Source of the DNA: Devosia sp.
Lineage (GTDB): Bacteria > Pseudomonadota > Alphaproteobacteria > Rhizobiales > Devosiaceae
Direction: 5' to 3'
Assembly: GCF_028290625.1 (NCBI RefSeq)
Contig: NZ_JAQGJM010000024.1
Span: 109,613-173,612, forward strand
DNA length: 64,000 nt
The translations under genes and the position numbers were made by a program. Below are positions 36,220 to 46,722 of the stretch, piece by piece. A model generated the notes under the pieces. It worked only from the letters and a program-made list of their open reading frames with translations, searched no databases and was not told where the DNA came from. Position 1 is the stretch's first letter. Each line of letters begins with the position of its first letter.

Positions 36220-37658
36220 TCGATTTCATCCGCGCCAATATGGCGCCGCTCATGTTCGGCGGCCTGGTGCTGTTCATGGTCATCGGCTATCCGGCGGCCT
36301 TCGCGCTGGCCGCCGTCGGGCTGTTTTTCGGGCTGGGGGCGATCGAATTGGGGCTGATTGCGCCCAATTTCCTAGGCAACCTGACCTATCAATTGTTCGG
36401 CGTGCTCTCCAATGAGCTGCTGCTGGCCATTCCGTTCTTCACCTTCATGGGGGTGATCCTGGAAAAATCCGGACTGGCCGAAGACCTGCTCGAAGGCTTT
36501 GGGCAGTTGTTTGGCGGGGTGCGCGGCGGGCTCAGCTATGCGGTGATCCTCGTGGGCGCGGTGCTGGGTGCCATTACCGGCACGGTGGCGGCCTCGGTGA
36601 TCGCCATGGGGCTGATTTCGCTGCCGATTATGGCGCGCTATGGCTATAATGTGCGCCACGCTACCGGCGTCATCGCCGCCTCGGGCACGATTACCCAATT
36701 GATCCCGCCTTCGCTGGTGCTGATCGTGCTGGCGGCGCAATTGCAGGTGTCGCCGGGCGATATGTATATCGGGGCGACGGGCGCCTCGATCGTGCAGGTG
36801 TTGCTGTTTGCGGGCTGGGTGCTGCTGCTGTCGATCGTCCGGCCGCAGGATGTGCCGGCCTTGCCGCCCGAAGCGCGCACGCTGCGCGGCTGGGCGCTGG
36901 CGGCGAAGGTGGCGCGCGGCATCATCCCGTCGCTGGCGCTGATCTTCATTGTGCTGGGCACCATTTTCCTGGGGCTCGCGACGCCAACCGAGGCCGGCGC
37001 CATGGGCGTGGTCGGCTCGATGCTGCTGGCCTGGATGAACGGCAAGATGAGCCGGGCGCTGGTGTGGTCGGGCATGCAATCGACCATGCGGCTGACCGCC
37101 ATGGTGGTGTTCATCCTGCTCGGCTCGCGGGTGTTCTCGCTGGTGTTCCAGGGCGTTGGCGGCGGCCACTGGATCGAGGCCATGCTGGCCAATCTGCCGG
37201 GCGGCGTGATCGGCTTTCTCGTGGTGGTCAACCTGTTCGTGTTCGTTTTGGCGTTCTTCCTCGATTTCTTCGAGATCGCCTTCATCGTCATTCCGCTGGT
37301 GGCGCCGGTGGCGCAGGCGCTGGGGATCAACCTCGTGTGGTTCGGGGTGATGATCTGCGCCAATATGCAAACCAGCTTCATGCACCCGCCCTTCGGCTTC
37401 GCGCTATTTTATCTGCGCAGCGTCGCGCCGCGCGAGACAGTCAAGACGCGGGACATCTATTTGGGCGCCATTCCGTGGCTGGTGCTGCAGCTGATCCTGG
37501 TGGGGATTTTGATTGTCTGGCCGGGGCTGGTGACGACGTTTCTCAACGACGGGCCGGCGGTGGATCTGGACACCATCCACATCACCTTGCCGCAGCAGGG
37601 CGAGGGCACCACGCCGCCGCCCAAGTTCGACATGAGCGCGCCGCCGAGTTTTAACTGA
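36216..37658 (+). CDS. TRAP transporter large permease (DctM type)
   Basis: A 480-residue inner-membrane protein with about twelve helices, the ion-coupled translocator. Seen: ILEKSGLAEDLLEGFGQLFGGVRGGLSYAVILVGAVLGAITGTVAAS near 82-130 and ASGTITQLIPPSLVLIVLA near 152-170, standard DctM motifs; also LDFFEIAFIVIPLVAPVAQALG and NMQTSFMHPPFGFALFYLR in the second half. It is longer than the 430 typical for DctM because of a C-terminal extension, as in TakM-like proteins. The ATG at 36216 overlaps the small permease stop. Confidence 0.93.
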   Translation: MIDFIRANMAPLMFGGLVLFMVIGYPAAFALAAVGLFFGLGAIELGLIAPNFLGNLTYQLFGVLSNELLLAIPFFTFMGVILEKSGLAEDLLEGFGQLFGGVRGGLSYAVILVGAVLGAITGTVAASVIAMGLISLPIMARYGYNVRHATGVIAASGTITQLIPPSLVLIVLAAQLQVSPGDMYIGATGASIVQVLLFAGWVLLLSIVRPQDVPALPPEARTLRGWALAAKVARGIIPSLALIFIVLGTIFLGLATPTEAGAMGVVGSMLLAWMNGKMSRALVWSGMQSTMRLTAMVVFILLGSRVFSLVFQGVGGGHWIEAMLANLPGGVIGFLVVVNLFVFVLAFFLDFFEIAFIVIPLVAPVAQALGINLVWFGVMICANMQTSFMHPPFGFALFYLRSVAPRETVKTRDIYLGAIPWLVLQLILVGILIVWPGLVTTFLNDGPAVDLDTIHITLPQQGEGTTPPPKFDMSAPPSFN

Positions 37659-37685
37659 GGCACTCATTCCCTCCCCATTCGCCGC

Positions 37686-37765
37686 CCTTCCCGCGGACTT
37701 GATCCGCGGGCCTTCATCAGCATGGCGCAAGGTGGGAGTGGCCCGCGGGTCAAGCCCGCGGGAAG
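37686..37765. repeat. intergenic palindromic repeat, family A copy 3
   Basis: CCTTCCCGCGGACTTGATCC (37686-37705) with the matching complement ending CGCGGGAAGG, loop about CATCAGCATGGCGC. It lies between convergent TRAP large permease and receptor genes. Confidence 0.85.
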
Positions 37766-37845
37766 GACGGTGGGGAGGAGCCATCCTGCCAAAGGAAAAG
37801 CCCGGTGCTTCCACACCGGGCCTCATTCACTCCGCGTCCTAACCC

Positions 37846-39069
<1,224 letters not shown>

Positions 39070-39534
39070 TTATTCGCGCGGCAGCGGGCCCATACGGGTG
39101 ATATCGGCGCCGCGGCGCGCTGCGATATTGAGTCGGAAACCCTGGCCAACCCGTTCGGAACGCTCAATAAAAAGTTCAGCGATATCGGGCGGGCAGAGCT
39201 CGATCGCGGTCTGGCGGAACAGCGAGAGCCAACGCGAAAAATGCGCGTCGGAGAGTTCGGGGATGGCCATATGCTTGGGCATCGGGCGGCCGCCATAGGT
39301 GCCGGTGCCAAGCAGCATGGAGGACCAGAAACTGGCGATCTTGGTGAGGTGTTCGGGCCAATCGGCCTCGGCGATGACGCGGTTGAACACCGGGCCGATC
39401 ACGTCGTCCGCACGCGCCTTGGCGTAGAAGCTTTCGACCACGGCGCGGACCATCGCCTCGTCGAGCCCCTCGGGAGTCTCCCAGCCGGAGCGGGTCAGTC
39501 GCGTGCCGACCGGTGGGCGGGCGGGCTCAGTCAT
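39070..39534 (-). CDS. group III truncated haemoglobin
   Basis: A 154-residue single-domain globin of the 2-on-2 class, group III. Seen: LDEAMVRAVVESFYAKARADDVIGPVFNRVI, then WPEHLTKIASFWSSMLLGTGTYGGRP and HMAIPELSDAHFSRWLSLFRQT with the candidate proximal His. These bind oxygen or NO and are linked to low-oxygen or nitrosative stress. The ATG at 39534 follows GAGGATGACACCC and overlaps the SufR-like stop, so the pair is co-translated. A much longer frame upstream is an artefact of overlap with that gene. Confidence 0.88.
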   Translation of the reverse strand: MTEPARPPVGTRLTRSGWETPEGLDEAMVRAVVESFYAKARADDVIGPVFNRVIAEADWPEHLTKIASFWSSMLLGTGTYGGRPMPKHMAIPELSDAHFSRWLSLFRQTAIELCPPDIAELFIERSERVGQGFRLNIAARRGADITRMGPLPRE

Positions 39535-40225
39535 GGGTGTCATCCTCGCCCTGCGTGATGGTGTAAGCGCAGCGGCGGGCGCCGGAGAGCATGTGTTCGG
39601 TACGGCGCACGTCGGCGCCAAGCACTGTCTGGAACACTTCCAGTTCCGCACGGCAAAAGCCCTGACAGACGGCGGCGGCGGCGCAGATGGGGCAGTGGTT
39701 TTCCATGAGCACCAGACTGCCGTCCGGCTCCTCGCGCCATTCGGCCATGTAGCCTTCGGCCGAGCGGATATCGGCCAGGGCCGCCACCTTGTCGCGCAGG
39801 CTGATGCGGTCTTCCATCGCCGCGCCGTAACTGGCCAGCGTCTGGGTTTCACGGGCGGCAACGATGGTGTCGAGAGCGCCCTCCCCCAGCGTCGCGCGGA
39901 CGATGTCGAGCATCTGCACGGTGAGGGCCGCATGGGTATCGGGAAAGCGCGTCGCGGCCTCTGGCGTCAGCCGCCAGATTTGGAGCGGCCGGCCAACGGG
40001 GCCTGGCTGGTCACTGGCCGCAACCAGGCCGTCCTTGGCGAGTTTGACCAACTGCTGTCGCGCCGCTTCGCCGGTGGTGCCCAGCAAGTCGCCGAGCCGC
40101 GCCGAAGACAGCGACCCATGCATTTTCAAGGCCATGAGAATACGCTCCGCCGGATCGCGTGGCGACCAGGCGGTGTTTTGCATTCCCTGACTTGACTTAG
40201 GCGTGGTGATGGTTTTCAAAGCCAT
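39527..40225 (-). CDS. SufR-like iron-sulfur transcriptional regulator
   Basis: A 232-residue regulator. A winged helix of the ArsR/DeoR type covers about residues 28-85 (RILMALKMHGSLSSARLGDLLG, EAARQQLVKLAKDGLV). The C-terminal part has C178, C181, C187, C191 and C219 in NHCPICAAAAVCQGFCRAE and GARRCAY, the pattern of SufR-type iron-sulfur sensing proteins. It is divergent from an Fe-type SOD and co-directional with a truncated haemoglobin, so it may link cluster status to stress response. The ATG at 40225 lies only 8 nt after a TATAAT box, so the message may be leaderless. ATG 40183 is an alternative. Confidence 0.83.
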   Translation of the reverse strand: MALKTITTPKSSQGMQNTAWSPRDPAERILMALKMHGSLSSARLGDLLGTTGEAARQQLVKLAKDGLVAASDQPGPVGRPLQIWRLTPEAATRFPDTHAALTVQMLDIVRATLGEGALDTIVAARETQTLASYGAAMEDRISLRDKVAALADIRSAEGYMAEWREEPDGSLVLMENHCPICAAAAVCQGFCRAELEVFQTVLGADVRRTEHMLSGARRCAYTITQGEDDTHD

Positions 40226-40233
40226 GGCTTGGA

Positions 40234-40272
40234 ATTATACGTCCCGGCGACGAATTGCAAGATTCGCCGCGC
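40234..40272 (-). promoter_or_regulatory. divergent SufR-like/SOD control region: TATAAT box and inverted repeat
   Basis: TATAAT on the minus strand (40239-40234) lies 8 nt before the regulator ATG, with TTGCAA (40260-40255) as a weak -35 at 15 bp. GGCGACGAAT and ATTCGCCGCG (40247-40256 and 40263-40272 region) form an imperfect inverted repeat, CGAAT (40251-40255) and ATTCG (40262-40266) at its centre. It overlaps the -35 and could be the regulator's own operator. Confidence 0.45.
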
Positions 40273-40294
40273 AACGAAAAAAGAGGAGCCGACC

Positions 40295-40900
40295 ATGGCC
40301 TTCACCCTTCCGAACCTGACCTACGCGCATTCCGCCCTTGCCGACAAAGGCATGAGCCAGGAAACCCTTGAGCTGCACCACGACAAGCACCACCAGGCTT
40401 ATGTGACCGCGCTCAACGGCTTCGTGGAAAAGAACGCCGACCTGCAGGGCAAGTCCCTCGAAGAAATCATCGCCTTCGCCAATGGCAAGGCCGACCTGGC
40501 ACCGGTGTTCAACAATGCCGGCCAGCATTGGAACCACATCCATTTCTGGAACGCACTGAGCCCCACCGGTGGCAAGCTGGGCGGTTCGCTGGAAGCCAAG
40601 ATCGTCGCCGATTTCGGCAGCGTCGATGCGTTCAAGGACGCCTTCAAGACCGCCGCGACCACGCAGTTCGGTTCGGGCTGGGCCTGGCTCGTGCTCGCCT
40701 CGGACGGCAAGCTCAAGACCGCCAAGACCCCGAACGGCTCCAATCCCCTCGCCACCGGCGAAGGCAAGCCGCTGCTCGGCCTCGACGTGTGGGAACACAG
40801 CTACTACGTCGATTTCCGCAATCGCCGCCCCGACTACGTGACCAACTTCCTCGACAAGCTGGCCAACTACGAATTCGCCGAAGCCAACCTCAAGGCCTAA
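40295..40900 (+). CDS. sodB: superoxide dismutase, Fe type
   Basis: A 201-residue Fe/Mn-family SOD converting superoxide to peroxide and oxygen, cytoplasmic (no signal peptide). Ligands: His 28 in LELHHDKHH, His 78 in NNAGQHWNH, and Asp and His in LDVWEHSYY. Gln 77 beside His 78 is the second-sphere residue of FeSOD rather than the Gly of MnSOD, and FGSGWAWLV also fits; cambialistic use is possible. The ATG at 40295 has GAGGAG at good spacing; a longer frame upstream overlaps the operator. It is divergent from the SufR-like regulator, which probably controls it. Confidence 0.95.
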   Translation: MAFTLPNLTYAHSALADKGMSQETLELHHDKHHQAYVTALNGFVEKNADLQGKSLEEIIAFANGKADLAPVFNNAGQHWNHIHFWNALSPTGGKLGGSLEAKIVADFGSVDAFKDAFKTAATTQFGSGWAWLVLASDGKLKTAKTPNGSNPLATGEGKPLLGLDVWEHSYYVDFRNRRPDYVTNFLDKLANYEFAEANLKA

Positions 40901-40907
40901 ATATCCC

Positions 40908-41450
40908 GTGTTGCCCGATGATGGTTTCGCGCTGACCGAAATGCGCCTGCGCGAACCGGCTCATCCGCCGGTTCGCCTCGCCGAGTTCCGCGAGACCATG
41001 GGGTCGATGGCCGCGACCGTCAGCGTCGTGACCACGACCCACGCGCGCGAAACCATTGGCAGGACGGTTACCGCCGCCCTGTCGCTGGGCGCAAATCCGC
41101 CCTCCGTCCTCGTTTCCATCGACATCACCGCGCGCCTGGCCGATCTCATCCTGATGTCGCGCGGCTTCTCCATGGCCATGCTGGCCCAGGGGCAGGAGCT
41201 GATCGGCGATGCCTTTGCGGGCAAGCTGGGCGACGATCGCTTCACCTATGGCGAATGGGGCAATTGGCCATCGGGCAATCCGATGCTAATGGGCGCCGTC
41301 GCCGCGCTGGATTGCGAACTGATCGGCACCATCGAGACCGGCACGCATGTGCTGTTCGCCGGCGCCATCGTGCATAGCGAGATTTCGCCCCAGCTCGAGC
41401 CGCTAATCTGGCATCGCCACCGCTATCGGACATTGACGGATCAGGTTTGA
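40908..41450 (+). CDS. flavin reductase-like domain protein
   Basis: A 180-residue split-barrel FMN-binding protein of the same family as 18520-19074, but diverged. Seen: LAEFRETMGSMAATVSVVTTT and [26 protein letters not shown], the flavin-binding element; late ALDCELIGTIETGTHVLFAGAIVH is the family tail. It follows sodB by 7 bp and probably shares its transcript, suggesting supply of reduced flavin or a stress-related oxidoreductase. The GTG at 40908 has no clear ribosome site, so ATG 40941 may be the true start. Confidence 0.8.
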   Translation: MLPDDGFALTEMRLREPAHPPVRLAEFRETMGSMAATVSVVTTTHARETIGRTVTAALSLGANPPSVLVSIDITARLADLILMSRGFSMAMLAQGQELIGDAFAGKLGDDRFTYGEWGNWPSGNPMLMGAVAALDCELIGTIETGTHVLFAGAIVHSEISPQLEPLIWHRHRYRTLTDQV

Positions 41451-41521
41451 GGCGAGCACACTGCTCGGGCTGCAACCATTGTTCGCGTTGCGACTTTTCC
41501 CTTCCTCCCAGGAAGCTCACC

Positions 41522-41806
41522 GTGCCGAAATACTATTTCCACTACCGCACTGATGACGGTGTCGTCCGTGACGACAAGGGCGACGACCTCGAAGACCTCG
41601 ACGCCGCCGAGCGCCACGCCGCTGAACTTGGCCAGGCCATCATTGGCCGTGCGCTCGGCGAGGGCGACGACCCCAAGGCGCCAAGGTCCATTGAGATCAC
41701 CGACGCGACCGGCGAGGAACTGCTCTACGTCGTGTTCTGGGCAAGCCCCGAGCCAGTGGAGAAGGGCAAGCCGGGGACGGTGGTGGAGCCGGTGACGCTG
41801 CACTGA
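41522..41806 (+). CDS. DUF6894-like small protein
   Basis: A 94-residue acidic protein opening PKYYFHYRTDDGVVRDDKGDDLEDLDAAERHAAELG, the YFHyrtdd...D.eG..l.dl..A pattern of DUF6894 small proteins common in Hyphomicrobiales. Function unknown. The GTG at 41522 follows AGGA by 8 nt; the upstream in-frame extension to 41447 is Cys-rich and lacks conservation. It stands alone between the flavin reductase and a palindromic repeat. Confidence 0.75.
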   Translation: MPKYYFHYRTDDGVVRDDKGDDLEDLDAAERHAAELGQAIIGRALGEGDDPKAPRSIEITDATGEELLYVVFWASPEPVEKGKPGTVVEPVTLH

Positions 41807-41841
41807 TTGCCGATTGAGTCACAATCTCACCCCACCCCCGC

Positions 41842-41922
41842 CCTTCCCGCGGGCTTGACCCGCGGGCCATTCTCAACACGGGATGAGCGGCGAGAGGCCC
41901 GCGGATCAAGTCCGCGGGAAGG
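41842..41922. repeat. intergenic palindromic repeat, family A copy 4
   Basis: CCTTCCCGCGGGCTTGACCC with its complement ending CGCGGGAAGG, loop TTCTCAACACGGGATGAGCGGCGAG. Unlike copies 1, 2, 3 and 5, this lies between co-directional genes. Confidence 0.85.
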
Positions 41923-42023
41923 ATCGTGGGTGGGGCGTGTTTGTGCGATTATCCTGCTCCGGGAACCCCACCAGCGCTAGACAGCACCACCGCCATTTGC
42001 TTACGTCCGCGCGGAGGATTTGC

Positions 42024-42374
42024 ATGGAAGTCTCGATCATCATCGCCGGCGTCGTGGCTATCCTGGCCATCGTACTGGCCATCGTGCTGTTCATCTCGCT
42101 GAATGCCCGGCGGCGGCTCAAGCTGATGGCCAAGTATAACGACCAGCAAGCCGTCGACATGATCATGTCCAAGCGCATCTGGGAGGGCATGACCGAGGCG
42201 CAACTGATCGAGGCCTGGGGCAGGCCCGCGGAGATCGATGAGCGCGTGCTCAAGACCAAGACCGCGCATGTGTATAAGTACAACCGGTCCGGCAAAGCCA
42301 GCTTCCGCGACAAGGTGAAGCTGGATGATGGCGTGGTGATCGGGTGGGATCAGAAGGGACGGCGGGAGAGCTGA
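42024..42374 (+). CDS. membrane-anchored small protein of unknown function
   Basis: A 116-residue protein with one N-terminal helix, IIIAGVVAILAIVLAIVLFISL (residues 5-26), a basic stop-transfer NARRRLK, then a cytoplasmic domain with GMTEAQLIEAWGRPAEIDERVLKTKTAHVYKYN. The 'mTe.qv...wG.P' pattern is shared by small beta-rich families such as DUF2845 and SmpA/BamE-like proteins, but no assignment is secure. GGAGGA precedes the ATG. It ends near a family A repeat and the convergent cysA. Confidence 0.65.
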   Translation: MEVSIIIAGVVAILAIVLAIVLFISLNARRRLKLMAKYNDQQAVDMIMSKRIWEGMTEAQLIEAWGRPAEIDERVLKTKTAHVYKYNRSGKASFRDKVKLDDGVVIGWDQKGRRES

Positions 42375-42410
42375 GGTTTGGCGTAGGGAGCTAATGCAAC
42401 CCACCCACTG

Positions 42411-42491
42411 CCTTCCCGCGGACTTGATCCGCGGGGCACTGGCCGCATGTGCCGTGTTGAGAGAGGCCCGCGGATCAAGTCCGCGGGAAGG
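42411..42491. repeat. intergenic palindromic repeat, family A copy 5
   Basis: CCTTCCCGCGGACTTGATCC with complement ending CGCGGGAAGG. It lies between convergent genes (small membrane protein and cysA). Confidence 0.85.
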
Positions 42492-42544
42492 ACGGTGGGT
42501 GGATGAGATCGCGTAGGTAGCTGTCGATTTCTAGCGGCCAGCCC

Positions 42545-43573
42545 CTAAAATAACCGCCACCGCTTCGGCCTGAACGCCAACCGTGTCTTTTCCCCAGCCG
42601 GATGATCGAATGGCAAATCGATCTCGACCTTGTGGCCTTCGCCGCCGATTTCGAGTTCCACCCGGCGCGTGCCGCCGACGCGGCGTGATGAGGTGACGAC
42701 ACCGGCAAGCGATGCATCGTGCTCGACCAGTTCCACATCGTGGGGGCGGAAGAACAGGCGGGCCTCGCCGGTCTTGCTATCGGGGGCCGGAACGCCGATC
42801 GCGCGGCCGCCGGACCACAGTTCGCCGTTTTCCACCGTCACCGGCAGTTCGCTGGATTCACCAATAAAGCCGAACACGAAGGGCGAGGTGGGCTGGTCAT
42901 AGACCGTGTCGGGCGAGCCGACCTGCTCGATCTTGCCCTGGCTCATGACGCAGAGCCGGTCGGCCAGTTCGAGCGCCTCTTCCTGGTCATGGGTGACGAA
43001 CACCGTGGTGTGACCCGTGCGGTCGTGCATTTCGCGCAGCCATTTGCGCAGTTCGCGGCGCACCTGGGCGTCGAGGGCGCCGAAGGGTTCGTCGAGCAGC
43101 AGCACGCCCGGCTCGATCGCCAGGGCCCGTGCCAAGGCCACACGCTGCCGCTGGCCGCCCGAGAGTTGGTTGGGATAGCGCTTCTCCAGCCCTGAAAGTT
43201 GCACCAGGTCGAGCAGCTCCAGCGCGCGGCGGCGGATTTCGCCGGCCGGCGGCCGCGTGGCGCGGGGGCGCACGCTCAGACCGAAGGATACGTTTTCCAG
43301 GATGGTCATGTGCCGGAACAGCGCATAATGCTGGAACACGAAGCCGATATTGCGCTCCTGCACGGTCTTTTCGGAGGCGTCGATATCGCCGAAGAACACC
43401 TTGCCGGCGGTGGGCATTTCGAGGCCGGCAATGAGCCGCAGCAGCGTGGTCTTGCCGGAGCCGGATGGCCCCAGCAGCGCGATCAGTTCGCCCGAATTGA
43501 TATCGAGCGAGACGTCGTGCAGCGCGGGAAAACGGTCGAATTCCTTGCGCACATTGGCAATGCGAACTTGCAT
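42545..43573 (-). CDS. cysA: sulfate/thiosulfate ABC transporter ATP-binding protein CysA
   Basis: A 342-residue ATPase for the sulfate importer. Walker A GPSGSGKT is at 35-42, the Q-loop in [21 protein letters not shown], signature [19 protein letters not shown] with Walker [55 protein letters not shown], the latter characteristic of CysA. The C-terminal TOBE domain covers about 240-342. AGGGATCAG precedes the ATG. It ends the cysPTWA operon. Confidence 0.95.
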   Translation of the reverse strand: MQVRIANVRKEFDRFPALHDVSLDINSGELIALLGPSGSGKTTLLRLIAGLEMPTAGKVFFGDIDASEKTVQERNIGFVFQHYALFRHMTILENVSFGLSVRPRATRPPAGEIRRRALELLDLVQLSGLEKRYPNQLSGGQRQRVALARALAIEPGVLLLDEPFGALDAQVRRELRKWLREMHDRTGHTTVFVTHDQEEALELADRLCVMSQGKIEQVGSPDTVYDQPTSPFVFGFIGESSELPVTVENGELWSGGRAIGVPAPDSKTGEARLFFRPHDVELVEHDASLAGVVTSSRRVGGTRRVELEIGGEGHKVEIDLPFDHPAGEKTRLAFRPKRWRLF

Positions 43574-43588
43574 ATGAAAGACTGATCC

Positions 43589-44461
43589 CTAGTGACGGCC
43601 GGTGGCCGCGAGTTCATCGCCGAAGCGCCATTCCAGAAACGACTTCAGCACCAGTGTCAACAGGGCCAGCATGGCCAATAGCGACGCCAGAGCAAAGGCG
43701 GCGGCGCCATTGTACTCGTTGTAGAGGATTTCCACCTGCAGCGGGATGGTGGTGGTCTGCCCACGAATGCGGCCAGAAACCACCGCCACCGCGCCGAATT
43801 CGCCCATGGCGCGGGCGTTGCACAGCAACACGCCATAGAGCAGGCCCCAGCGGATATTAGGCACCGTGACGCGCCAGAAGGTCTGCCAGCCGTTGGCGCC
43901 GAGCGACAGGGCCGCCTCCTCGTCGCCAGTGCCCTGGTCCTGCATCAGCGGGATCAGTTCGCGGGCGACGAAGGGGAAGGTGACGAAGATGGTGGCGAGG
44001 ATGATGCCGGGCAGCGCGAACAGCACCTCGATGCCATAGGATTTGAGCCAGGGCCCCAAAAAGCTGCCGGCGCCGAACAGCAGGACATAAACCATGCCGG
44101 AAATGATTGGCGACACCGAGAACGGAAGATCGATCAGGGTGATCAGCAGCGCCTTGCCCTTGAACTCAAACTTGGCGATGGCCCACGAAGCGCAGACGCC
44201 GAAAACCACGTTCAGCGGCACCGCCACGGCGGCCACCAGCAGGGTCAGGCGAATGGCGCTCTGGGCGTCCTTGTTGGCCAAGGCCGAAAAATACGCCCCG
44301 ACGCCCTTGGCAAAGGCTTCGATAAAGACCGACCACAACGGCAGGATGAGGAACAGCGCCATGAACAGCAGGCAGAGGAAGATCGCGATCACCTGGACCG
44401 TCCGGCTTTCGCTGACCGGGGAGGTGTGGTGGCGGTGAAGATGTCTGATCTTAGTTGCCAT
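43589..44461 (-). CDS. cysW: sulfate ABC transporter permease CysW
   Basis: A 290-residue inner-membrane permease with about six helices: [40 protein letters not shown] near the start, the conserved CysW opening, and an EAA loop [31 protein letters not shown] near 180-210, then [39 protein letters not shown], standard for CysW. The ATG at 44461 overlaps the cysT stop. It forms the channel with CysT. Confidence 0.95.
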   Translation of the reverse strand: MATKIRHLHRHHTSPVSESRTVQVIAIFLCLLFMALFLILPLWSVFIEAFAKGVGAYFSALANKDAQSAIRLTLLVAAVAVPLNVVFGVCASWAIAKFEFKGKALLITLIDLPFSVSPIISGMVYVLLFGAGSFLGPWLKSYGIEVLFALPGIILATIFVTFPFVARELIPLMQDQGTGDEEAALSLGANGWQTFWRVTVPNIRWGLLYGVLLCNARAMGEFGAVAVVSGRIRGQTTTIPLQVEILYNEYNGAAAFALASLLAMLALLTLVLKSFLEWRFGDELAATGRH

Positions 44462-45305
44462 AGCCAAACCTCTTGCGGCTCCAGGCCTGGATCAGGTTGA
44501 TGATGAACAGCATCGCGAACGAGATGATGAGCATCACCGCGGCGATCACCGTGGCACCGACATAGTTGAATTCCTGCAGCCGGATATAGATCAGCAGCGG
44601 CGCGATTTCCGACACGAACGGAATATTGCCGGCGATGAAGATCACCGAGCCATATTCACCGACACCGCGGGCGAAGGCCAGAGCGAAGCCGGTCATGATG
44701 GCCGGCGTCAGGCTGGGCAGGATGACGCGGGTAATGGTCTGGAAGCGCGATGCGCCCAGGGTGGCGCTGGCTTCCTCGACCTCGCGGCTGACCTCTTCGA
44801 GAATGGGCTGGATGGTGCGCACCACAAACGGCAGGCCAATGAAGATCATGGCGATGACGATGCCGATTGGTGTGTAAGCGATGCGGAAGGGAAACCAGTG
44901 CCCCACAATGCCGTTCGGCGCATAGATGGCGGTCAGGGCAATGCCGGCGACCGCCGTCGGCAGCGCGAATGGCAGGTCCACGACGGCATCGAAGATGCGC
45001 CGGCCGGGAAAACGGTAACGGACCAGCACCCAGGCGATCAGGGTGCCGAAGATGACATTGACGCCGGCGGCGATCAGCGCGGTGACGAAGCTGACCCGCA
45101 ATGCGCCCAGCACCCGCGGATCGGTCGCGGCTTTCCAGAACCCGTCAAAGCCCAGCCCGGCACTGCGAATGCCGAGCGCGATCAAGGGGATGAAGACAAT
45201 CAGAGAGAAGTAGGCGAGCGTAAAGCCGAGCGTCAAACCGAAACCCGGTATGACGCTCGGCTGTTTCAATCGCCAACCATCCCGTTTCGGGGTGGTTGAT
45301 GTCAT
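44451..45305 (-). CDS. cysT: sulfate ABC transporter permease CysT
   Basis: A 284-residue inner-membrane permease with about six helices; [27 protein letters not shown] at about 18-44, the EAA loop [64 protein letters not shown], characteristic of CysT/CysU. It pairs with CysW. It starts 3 bp after cysP stop and its stop overlaps the cysW start. Confidence 0.95.
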   Translation of the reverse strand: MTSTTPKRDGWRLKQPSVIPGFGLTLGFTLAYFSLIVFIPLIALGIRSAGLGFDGFWKAATDPRVLGALRVSFVTALIAAGVNVIFGTLIAWVLVRYRFPGRRIFDAVVDLPFALPTAVAGIALTAIYAPNGIVGHWFPFRIAYTPIGIVIAMIFIGLPFVVRTIQPILEEVSREVEEASATLGASRFQTITRVILPSLTPAIMTGFALAFARGVGEYGSVIFIAGNIPFVSEIAPLLIYIRLQEFNYVGATVIAAVMLIISFAMLFIINLIQAWSRKRFGYGN

Positions 45306-45308
45306 ATG

Positions 45309-46340
45309 TTACTGCCCTGCGACTGGTGCGTAGATCTGGTCGAAGATACCACCATCGCCGAAGAATTTAGCCTGCGCTTCTTTCCATCCACCGAAATCCT
45401 CGATGGTGGACAGCTTGATGTCCGGAAAGCGCGCAATATCCTCAGGCTTGGCCAGTTCGGGATGGAACGGACGGTAGTAATTGGCGGCCGCGATGGTCTG
45501 GCCTTCAGCGGAATAGAGATACTTCAGATATTCCTCGGCGATATCGCGGGTGCCCTTCTTGTCGACATTGACGTCGACCACGGCAACCGGCGGTACGGCC
45601 AGGATGGAGAGCGACGGATTGACGATTTCGAAGGCGTCGGGGCCGAGTTCGTCGAGCGCCAGATAGGCCTCGTTTTCCCAGGCCAGCAGCACGTCGCCGA
45701 TGCCGCGCTGCACGAACGTGGTGGTCGAACCACGGGCGCCGGTGTCGAGCACGGGGACATGCTTATAGAGATTGCCGACGAATTCCTGCGCGGTGGCATC
45801 GCTGCCGCCCGGCTGTGCCTTGGCCCAGGCCCAGGCTGCGAGCAGGTTCCAGCGCGCGCCGCCGGAGGTCTTGGGGTTCGGCGTGATCACTTCCACGCCG
45901 TCCTTGACCAGATCGCCCCAATCCTGAATGCCCTTGGGATTACCCTTGCGGACCAGGAACACGATGGTGGAGGTATAGGGTGCGTTGTTGTTCTCGAACG
46001 TGCCCTTCCAGTCCTTCTTGATCAGCGCGCCCGGCGAATTGGCGATGGCGTCGATGTCGCTTTCCAGCGCCAGGGTCACCACATCGGCTTCAAGGCCGTC
46101 GATCACGGTACGGGCCTGAGCACCGGAGCCGCCATGGGTGGCTTCGACCGTGATGGCCTCACCCTTCAGTTCCTGCCAATGCTTGACGAAGGCCTCGTTA
46201 TACGCGGCATAAAGCTCGCGGGTCGGATCGTAGGAGACGTTGATGATGCTGCGTTCCTGGGCATGCGCCGTGACGGCAAAGCCCATCGACAGCGATGCCG
46301 CCAGCGCGACATAGGCGAATATTCTGGTAGCGCTTTTCAT
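45309..46340 (-). CDS. cysP: sulfate ABC transporter substrate-binding protein
   Basis: A 343-residue periplasmic sulfate/thiosulfate receptor. Signal peptide ends near AHAQE (residues 24-28). Family motifs: [24 protein letters not shown], the Sbp/CysP signature, then [47 protein letters not shown] precedes the ATG. It heads the cysPTWA operon; whether it is Sbp (sulfate) or CysP (thiosulfate preferring) is not decidable from the sequence alone. Confidence 0.94.
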   Translation of the reverse strand: MKSATRIFAYVALAASLSMGFAVTAHAQERSIINVSYDPTRELYAAYNEAFVKHWQELKGEAITVEATHGGSGAQARTVIDGLEADVVTLALESDIDAIANSPGALIKKDWKGTFENNNAPYTSTIVFLVRKGNPKGIQDWGDLVKDGVEVITPNPKTSGGARWNLLAAWAWAKAQPGGSDATAQEFVGNLYKHVPVLDTGARGSTTTFVQRGIGDVLLAWENEAYLALDELGPDAFEIVNPSLSILAVPPVAVVDVNVDKKGTRDIAEEYLKYLYSAEGQTIAAANYYRPFHPELAKPEDIARFPDIKLSTIEDFGGWKEAQAKFFGDGGIFDQIYAPVAGQ

Positions 46341-46722
46341 ATCTCTAGCTCCCCATAAACCGATGTCTAAACACTACTTGAACAGTGGGGTATTACAAGG
46401 CGCAGCCCCTGCCCCGAATCCCCCTCCGCAGAAAATGCTTTGCCAAAAACGGCTCCAGCGGCAGAAAATGATCGCCGCGATGGCCGATATGGCTATTCCG
46501 GCGCAATTTCATTTCAAATCTTAACAGGGCCCTAATTGCCGCGGGAAGGGCATTTTCAAAATGGCAACGGGCGGGATCGTGGCCGGTTCCCAGATCGCGC
46601 GGCGTGGGAACCACATTCCGGGCCGTCATCAGGCTATTGCGCGAGGTGACTACGTCTTCAAGCTAGGCGACATCGGGCCGACGGTGCGCCAAACTCGTCG
46701 CAACGATAAGGGGAGAATCACG
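46341..46722. other. divergent control region between cysP and the glutamate dehydrogenase gene
   Basis: No gene supported. It contains the cysP promoter region with an imperfect CACTACTTGAACAGTG repeat near 46373, and upstream of the dehydrogenase a perfect inverted repeat (46585-46612, listed separately). An in-frame ATG at 46561 would extend the dehydrogenase by 54 codons of atypical composition. Confidence 0.5.
46585..46612. promoter_or_regulatory. perfect inverted repeat upstream of glutamate dehydrogenase
   Basis: GGTTCCCA (46585-46592) and TGGGAACC (46605-46612) are perfect complements around a 12-bp spacer. About 110 bp before the chosen start, it may be an operator or a leader hairpin. 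Confidence 0.4.

Noticed and set aside
36372..37385. A 337-codon minus-strand frame inside the TRAP large permease
   Set aside because: His/Gln/Arg-rich shadow of a membrane protein gene.
46561..46722. N-terminal extension of glutamate dehydrogenase to an upstream ATG
   Set aside because: No conserved sequence, overlaps an inverted repeat, and a good ribosome site precedes the GTG at 46723.
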